DNA from: Williamsia sp. DF01-3
Lineage (GTDB): Bacteria > Actinomycetota > Actinomycetes > Mycobacteriales > Mycobacteriaceae
Reading direction: 5' to 3'
Assembly (NCBI RefSeq): GCF_023051145.1
Contig: NZ_JALKFS010000005.1
Coordinates: forward strand, 868,001-932,000
Length of the DNA stretch: 64,000 nucleotides
The position numbers were made by a program, and so were the translations under genes. Shown here one piece after another: positions 59,830-64,000 of this stretch. Under the pieces are notes generated by a model. That model made no database searches, had not been told where the DNA came from, and saw only the letters and a program-made list of their open reading frames with translations. Numbering within the stretch: the stretch's first letter is position 1; each line of letters begins with the position of its first letter.

Positions 59830-60855
59830 ATGGGTCACGGCTGGATTCTCATCGAGTGCATGGGCAATGGAGAGCCCACTCTCGTGTTCGACAGGGTGAG
59901 GCCGCGGCGCTATTCGTCGATCCGCCGGCGCGACAATCTGCGGAGTCCCCAGGTGACCGCGGCACTGTTCACGATGGTCGGCGACGTGGCCGAGTCGCGG
60001 AGCACCGTTCGCCGAGTGCTCTCCGCCGACAAGAACGAATCGCTGATGATGGTCGCGCACCCCGTCGAAGGACCCGCAGACAGTGTGTACGGCGTCCAGG
60101 TGTGGGTGGGCCTCGAGCACGAGCTGCCGCCACCCCGTCGGCTGGTCGGAGCGTTCCTCTGGGATCCGGCAACACAGCTGACCCATCATGGGCCGACCAT
60201 CGAGACCGAGATCCTCGGGATCACCGATCCGCAGACGACGCGGGTGAGCCCCGAGGTGTTCAAGTACTTCGAGGCGTTCCCCCGGGAGGGCGAACTCGGC
60301 ACGTATGTGGCTGACATCATGTCGGGGAGCATCACGGACGGCGAAGCATTCGACAGCGACATCACCATCCGCCGGGACGATGGTGATCTGACCCAGGTGT
60401 ACATGACCATGCGTGCCGTCAAGAACCGCGACGACACCTGGGGGTTGCGGGGAATCGTCCACGACATCACCGACGTGCGCGAACCCAGCTCGGCCGCAGC
60501 CTACAACCGCCGGACGGCCCGGGTGGTCGCGCGGCTGGTGGAGGGGGAGTGGGGCATCGGGCACGTCGACTTCGCGACGGGCATCGTCACCGAGTGGCTG
60601 ACCGAGCCGCCTGCCCCGCTGGATCAATGGGCCACGCAGAACGCGGAGTTCCATCCCGACGACATGTCCACAGTGATGGACGCCCAGATCGCGGTGGCGA
60701 CCGAACGTGTACCCCGGGCCGAATACGTGGTCAGAGTGCGGTTTTCGGACGGGCCATGGCACGGCGCACGCATCACCCTCACTGCCGCGACCGCAGGGTC
60801 GAACGGGCACGGGCTCCTGCGGGTGGAGTCCGCGAGTCGAGAAGGGAAGGTGTGA
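59830..60855 (+). CDS. Rv3651-like PAS-domain protein
   Basis: A ~341-residue soluble protein resembling M. tuberculosis Rv3651, which contains three PAS-fold domains. Segments include the N-terminal GHGWILIECMGNGEPTLVFD, the middle LVGAFLWDPATQLTHHGPTI (GAF/PAS-like), the PAS core QVYMTMRAVKNRDDTWGLRG then IVHDITDVREP, and a degenerate C-terminal domain. ATG 59830 is chosen; GTGs upstream could lengthen it. No output domain, so a sensor or scaffold role is inferred. Confidence 0.75.
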   Translation: MGHGWILIECMGNGEPTLVFDRVRPRRYSSIRRRDNLRSPQVTAALFTMVGDVAESRSTVRRVLSADKNESLMMVAHPVEGPADSVYGVQVWVGLEHELPPPRRLVGAFLWDPATQLTHHGPTIETEILGITDPQTTRVSPEVFKYFEAFPREGELGTYVADIMSGSITDGEAFDSDITIRRDDGDLTQVYMTMRAVKNRDDTWGLRGIVHDITDVREPSSAAAYNRRTARVVARLVEGEWGIGHVDFATGIVTEWLTEPPAPLDQWATQNAEFHPDDMSTVMDAQIAVATERVPRAEYVVRVRFSDGPWHGARITLTAATAGSNGHGLLRVESASREGKV

Positions 60856-60868
60856 GTCGGCCGCGGGC

Positions 60869-62482
60869 TCAACTCAGAAAGACCGCTGCCTGATCCACGA
60901 GGTCGAGGAGCGGTTGAGGAACGATGCCGAGGGCGATGGTCGCGACAGCGCCGAGACCGATGACAAAGGTGGTCGCGCTGTTCGGCACGACGACGGTGGG
61001 GGCGTTGTCGGCAGGTGGTTCGGAGAAGAACATCAGCACGATAACCCGGACGTAGAACACCACGGCGATTGCGCTGCTCAGCACCCCGACGATCACCAGC
61101 GGAACGGCGCCGCCGGACGCAGCCGCCGAAAACACCGCGAACTTGCTCACGAAGCCACTCGTCAGTGGGATGCCGGCGAACGCGAGTAGGAACAACGCGA
61201 AAGTCCCGGCCACCAACGGCGATCGCCGTCCCAGACCCGCCCACCGCGACATCTCGCCGACCTCGCCTGCCCGGTCCCGCACCAGGGTCACCACGGCAAA
61301 AGCGCCGACGGTACTGAAGCCGTAGGCGACGAGGTAGAACATCGTGGACGACAGTCCTGCACGGTTGATGGCGACAACACCGGTCAGGATGAAACCGGCG
61401 TGCGCCACAGAGGAATACGCGAGCATGCGCTTCATGTCGGTCTGGGTGATCGCAACGACGGAGGCGACGACCATCGTCAGGATCGCAACCGCCCACAACA
61501 CCGGACGCCACTCGTCTTTCAAACCGGGCAAAGCCACGTAGAACAATCTCAACATCGCACCGAACGCGGCGATCTTGGTGGCTGCGGCCATGAAGGCGGT
61601 GATGGGCGTGGGCGCGCCCTGGTAGACGTCCGGGACCCAGTAGTGAAACGGCACCGCACCGATCTTGAACAGCAAGCCGATCGAGACCAGGCCCGCCCCG
61701 ATCAAAGCCAGCGTCTTGTCACCGGCCTCGGCGTCGATGGCTGCGGCGATCTCCGGGAAGTCGACCGACCCGGCGTAGCCGTAGAGGAACGCCGCCCCGA
61801 AGAGGAAGAACGCCGATGAAAAGGCGCCCAGCAGAAAGTACTTCAAGGCCGCTTCCTGCGAGAGCAGCCGGCGACGACGCGCAAGACCGCACATCAGATA
61901 CAACGGCAGCGACAGTACTTCGAGCGCCACGAACATTGTCAGCAGGTCGTCGGCCGCGGGGAACAACAGCATGCCGCCGACCGCGAACAGCATGAGGGGG
62001 AACACTTCCGTCTGCGCGAGTCCGGCAGTGGTCGCTCGTCGTTCCGGCTCGCTGCCCGGCACGGTGGACGCAGCAGATGTGAACGCGTCCAGCGACTTCA
62101 CCCGGCCACCGGCTGCCGCGCCCACCCCGGCGCCGACGGTCACGCCCGCCATGGTGCGCTGGGCGATGAGGGGGATGGACAACGCCGACACCACCAAGAT
62201 CGTGCCTTGCATGAACAGTGCCGGGCCGTCGACAGTCACGGCACCGACCGCCACCGATTCGCGGGTACCGGCCAGTGCGACAACAGCTGTGAATGCTGCC
62301 ACCAGGCCACCGACGCTCAGGATGAGTTGCAACGCGTACCGGAATCGATCGGGTGCAAACGCCTCGACCAGTACCGCGGCCACCGCAACCGCGAACACGA
62401 TCAACATCGGTGAGAGTTGTGCGTATTCGATCGACGGCGCAGGCAGCACGTCCTGGGCCGTATCCAGCGCCCAACCGTTCAT
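60869..62482 (-). CDS. nuoN: NADH-quinone oxidoreductase subunit N
   Basis: A 537-residue proton-pumping antiporter-like subunit of complex I with about 14 transmembrane segments. NuoN features include the conserved Lys/Glu in TM helices (EVLSLPLYLMCGLARRRR, KIGAVPFHYWVPDVYQGAPT) and QTDMKRMLAYSSVAHAGFIL. It overlaps nuoM by four bases and is the last gene of the nuo operon as seen here. Confidence 0.96.
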   Translation of the reverse strand: MNGWALDTAQDVLPAPSIEYAQLSPMLIVFAVAVAAVLVEAFAPDRFRYALQLILSVGGLVAAFTAVVALAGTRESVAVGAVTVDGPALFMQGTILVVSALSIPLIAQRTMAGVTVGAGVGAAAGGRVKSLDAFTSAASTVPGSEPERRATTAGLAQTEVFPLMLFAVGGMLLFPAADDLLTMFVALEVLSLPLYLMCGLARRRRLLSQEAALKYFLLGAFSSAFFLFGAAFLYGYAGSVDFPEIAAAIDAEAGDKTLALIGAGLVSIGLLFKIGAVPFHYWVPDVYQGAPTPITAFMAAATKIAAFGAMLRLFYVALPGLKDEWRPVLWAVAILTMVVASVVAITQTDMKRMLAYSSVAHAGFILTGVVAINRAGLSSTMFYLVAYGFSTVGAFAVVTLVRDRAGEVGEMSRWAGLGRRSPLVAGTFALFLLAFAGIPLTSGFVSKFAVFSAAASGGAVPLVIVGVLSSAIAVVFYVRVIVLMFFSEPPADNAPTVVVPNSATTFVIGLGAVATIALGIVPQPLLDLVDQAAVFLS

Positions 62483-64000
62483 CGGTCACCTCCATCGGGC
62501 TCGGCAACAGCCGGTGCGGGGTCACGCTCGTCGATGACGGTGAGGGTGTGGCCCACGGCTGGATCGATGACGTCGAGCACCGGTGCGGGATAGATGCCCA
62601 GCGCCAGCAGCAGCGCCAGAAGGGGTGCCACCACCAGCATTTCGCGGCCGTGCAGATCGGTGAGGCGCTCGGTGCTCTTGTTCACGGGACCGGTCATCAC
62701 CCGCTGGTACATCCACAGCACGTATATCGCGGCAAGCACCAGAGCCACCGAGGCGCAGACGGCCGCCACCGGGTAGCGGGTGAAAGTGCCGATCAGGACC
62801 AGGAACTCGCTGACAAACGGACCCAGCCCGGGAAGCGACAGAGTCGCCAGTCCCGCCACCAGGAAAGTGCCGGCCAGCAGTGGTGCAACTTTCTGAACCC
62901 CACCGAAGTCGGCGATGGCCCGTGATCCGCGCCGCGACACCAGGAACCCGGCAATCAACATCAGTGCCGCGGTGGCGATGCCGTGATTCACCATGTAGAG
63001 CGTGGAACCGGACTGTCCCTGACTGGTGAGTGCAAAGATACCCAGGATGATGAAGCCGAAGTGGGAGATCGACGTGTAGGCGATCAGACGCATCAGGTCG
63101 GTCTGGCCGATCGCGAGGATGGAGCCATAGATGATCCCGATGACCGCCAGTGTGACGACCAACGGGGTGAAATATCTTGTGGCATCGGGGAACAACTGCA
63201 CGCAGTACCGGAGCATCGCGAAGGTGCCCACCTTGTCCACCACGGCCATCATCAGCACGGCGCCGGCAGGGGTGGCCTGTACTGCCGCGTCCGGGAGCCA
63301 TGTGTGCAGCGGCCACAGCGGCGCCTTCACCGCAAAGGCGAACATGAAGCCCAGGAACAGGGCTTTGCCGACAGTAGGGTCGATGTCCAGCGAGCCGGAG
63401 GAGACGGCCGAGACGATCTCGCGGAAGTCGAACGTACCGCCGCCCTGGTCGGCGGTCACCACGTACAGGCCGATCACCGCGGCCAGCATGACAAGGCCCC
63501 CGGCGAGGTTGTACAGCAAGAACTTCACCGCCGCCCGCGACCGCTGGCCCGGGGCTTGTTCTGCCGCACCGAAACCCGCGATGAGGAAGTACATCGGGAT
63601 CAGCATGGCTTCGAAGAAGATGTAGAAGAGGAAGATGTCGAGCGCGGTGAACGACACCATCACCATGGCCTCGACCAGCAACATCAGTGCCATGTAGCGA
63701 TGGGTCGCACGCCGTCGGTCGGCGTCGGCGTCATTCCACCCGGCCAGGAGCAGAAGGGGGAGCAGCACGGCGGTCAACACCACGAGCGCCAGCGCGATGC
63801 CGTCGATACCGAGCTCGTAGCGGGTCCCGAAAGCGGGTATCCACGAGCGTGATTCCACGAACTGGTATTGGTCGCCACCGGGATCGAAGCGGACCGCCAA
63901 CACAAGCGCGAGGGCGAGCACCCCTACCGACGTTGCCAGCGCTACCCATTTGGCGACCACTCGTAGTCGAGGAGGCAGCATCAAGATGACAACCGCACCG
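62479..64000 (-). CDS. nuoM: NADH-quinone oxidoreductase subunit M (5' end beyond the window)
   Basis: At least 507 codons of the complex I antiporter-like subunit: VSFTALDIFLFYIFFEAMLI with the key Glu, FAVKAPLWPLHTWLPDAAVQ with the key Lys, and GQTDLMRLIAYTSISHFGFI. The frame stays open past the TTG at 63984 to the right edge (VVILMLPPRLRVVAKW reads on), so the true start lies outside the window. nuoM precedes nuoN as in standard nuo operons. Confidence 0.95.
   Translation of the reverse strand, partial: GAVVILMLPPRLRVVAKWVALATSVGVLALALVLAVRFDPGGDQYQFVESRSWIPAFGTRYELGIDGIALALVVLTAVLLPLLLLAGWNDADADRRRATHRYMALMLLVEAMVMVSFTALDIFLFYIFFEAMLIPMYFLIAGFGAAEQAPGQRSRAAVKFLLYNLAGGLVMLAAVIGLYVVTADQGGGTFDFREIVSAVSSGSLDIDPTVGKALFLGFMFAFAVKAPLWPLHTWLPDAAVQATPAGAVLMMAVVDKVGTFAMLRYCVQLFPDATRYFTPLVVTLAVIGIIYGSILAIGQTDLMRLIAYTSISHFGFIILGIFALTSQGQSGSTLYMVNHGIATAALMLIAGFLVSRRGSRAIADFGGVQKVAPLLAGTFLVAGLATLSLPGLGPFVSEFLVLIGTFTRYPVAAVCASVALVLAAIYVLWMYQRVMTGPVNKSTERLTDLHGREMLVVAPLLALLLALGIYPAPVLDVIDPAVGHTLTVIDERDPAPAVAEPDGGDR

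Overview
The window is high-GC actinobacterial DNA. A complete mce operon, MmpS-like and Rv3651-like proteins, paired short acyl-CoA dehydrogenases, a P450 with a 3Fe-4S ferredoxin, and heavy ATGA start/stop overlap all point to a mycolic-acid-containing Mycobacteriales member. Gordonia or a close relative is my inference; no rRNA is present to confirm it.

Layout. 1-10.6 kb: a plus-strand mce operon (two Mce-associated proteins, two YrbE permeases, MceA-F) behind a large dyad, ending at a strong hairpin. 10.7-14.5 kb: a minus-strand oxidation operon (P450, ferredoxin, 3-hydroxyisobutyrate-dehydrogenase-like enzyme, aldehyde dehydrogenase) with a divergent TetR gene. 15.4-25.9 kb: an accessory stretch with few intact genes (AveC-like membrane protein, orphan branched-chain-type binding lipoprotein, kinase-fold phosphotransferase with divergent TetR gene, DoxX protein). 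The rest is decayed: CoA-transferase, enoyl-CoA hydratase, amidohydrolase, FAD-monooxygenase and SDR remnants, plus two diverged copies of a ~224-bp direct repeat.

25.9-33.9 kb: an intact enoyl-CoA hydratase faces a minus-strand acyl-CoA degradation operon (frameshifted EchA, three FadE, CoA-transferase, amidohydrolase). Its first gene carries an exact match to the KstR2 consensus AnCAAGnnCTTGnT, suggesting steroid or isoprenoid acid catabolism. 33.9-36.4 kb: a second tatA followed by an unannotated 29-codon membrane peptide coupled to an 87-codon gene, then a divergent MerR/SnoaL pair with dyads inside both promoters. 36.8-43.1 kb: a GntR-controlled nitrogen operon (NCS2 permease, cyanuric acid hydrolase/barbiturase-family enzyme, biuret-hydrolase-like cysteine hydrolase, alpha/beta hydrolase, allophanate hydrolase).

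43.1-64 kb is largely core-like: SRPBCC protein, secreted intradiol dioxygenase, TupA-like ATP-grasp, sulfide:quinone reductase-like enzyme, glutamate decarboxylase, MmpS-like protein, two methyltransferases, an osmoprotectant ABC operon, prephenate dehydrogenase, tadA with its partner, CsbD protein, tRNA-Ser(CGA), an Rv3651-like PAS protein, and nuoN/nuoM (nuoM runs off the right edge).

Function names rest on motif and family recognition by eye; no database search was run.
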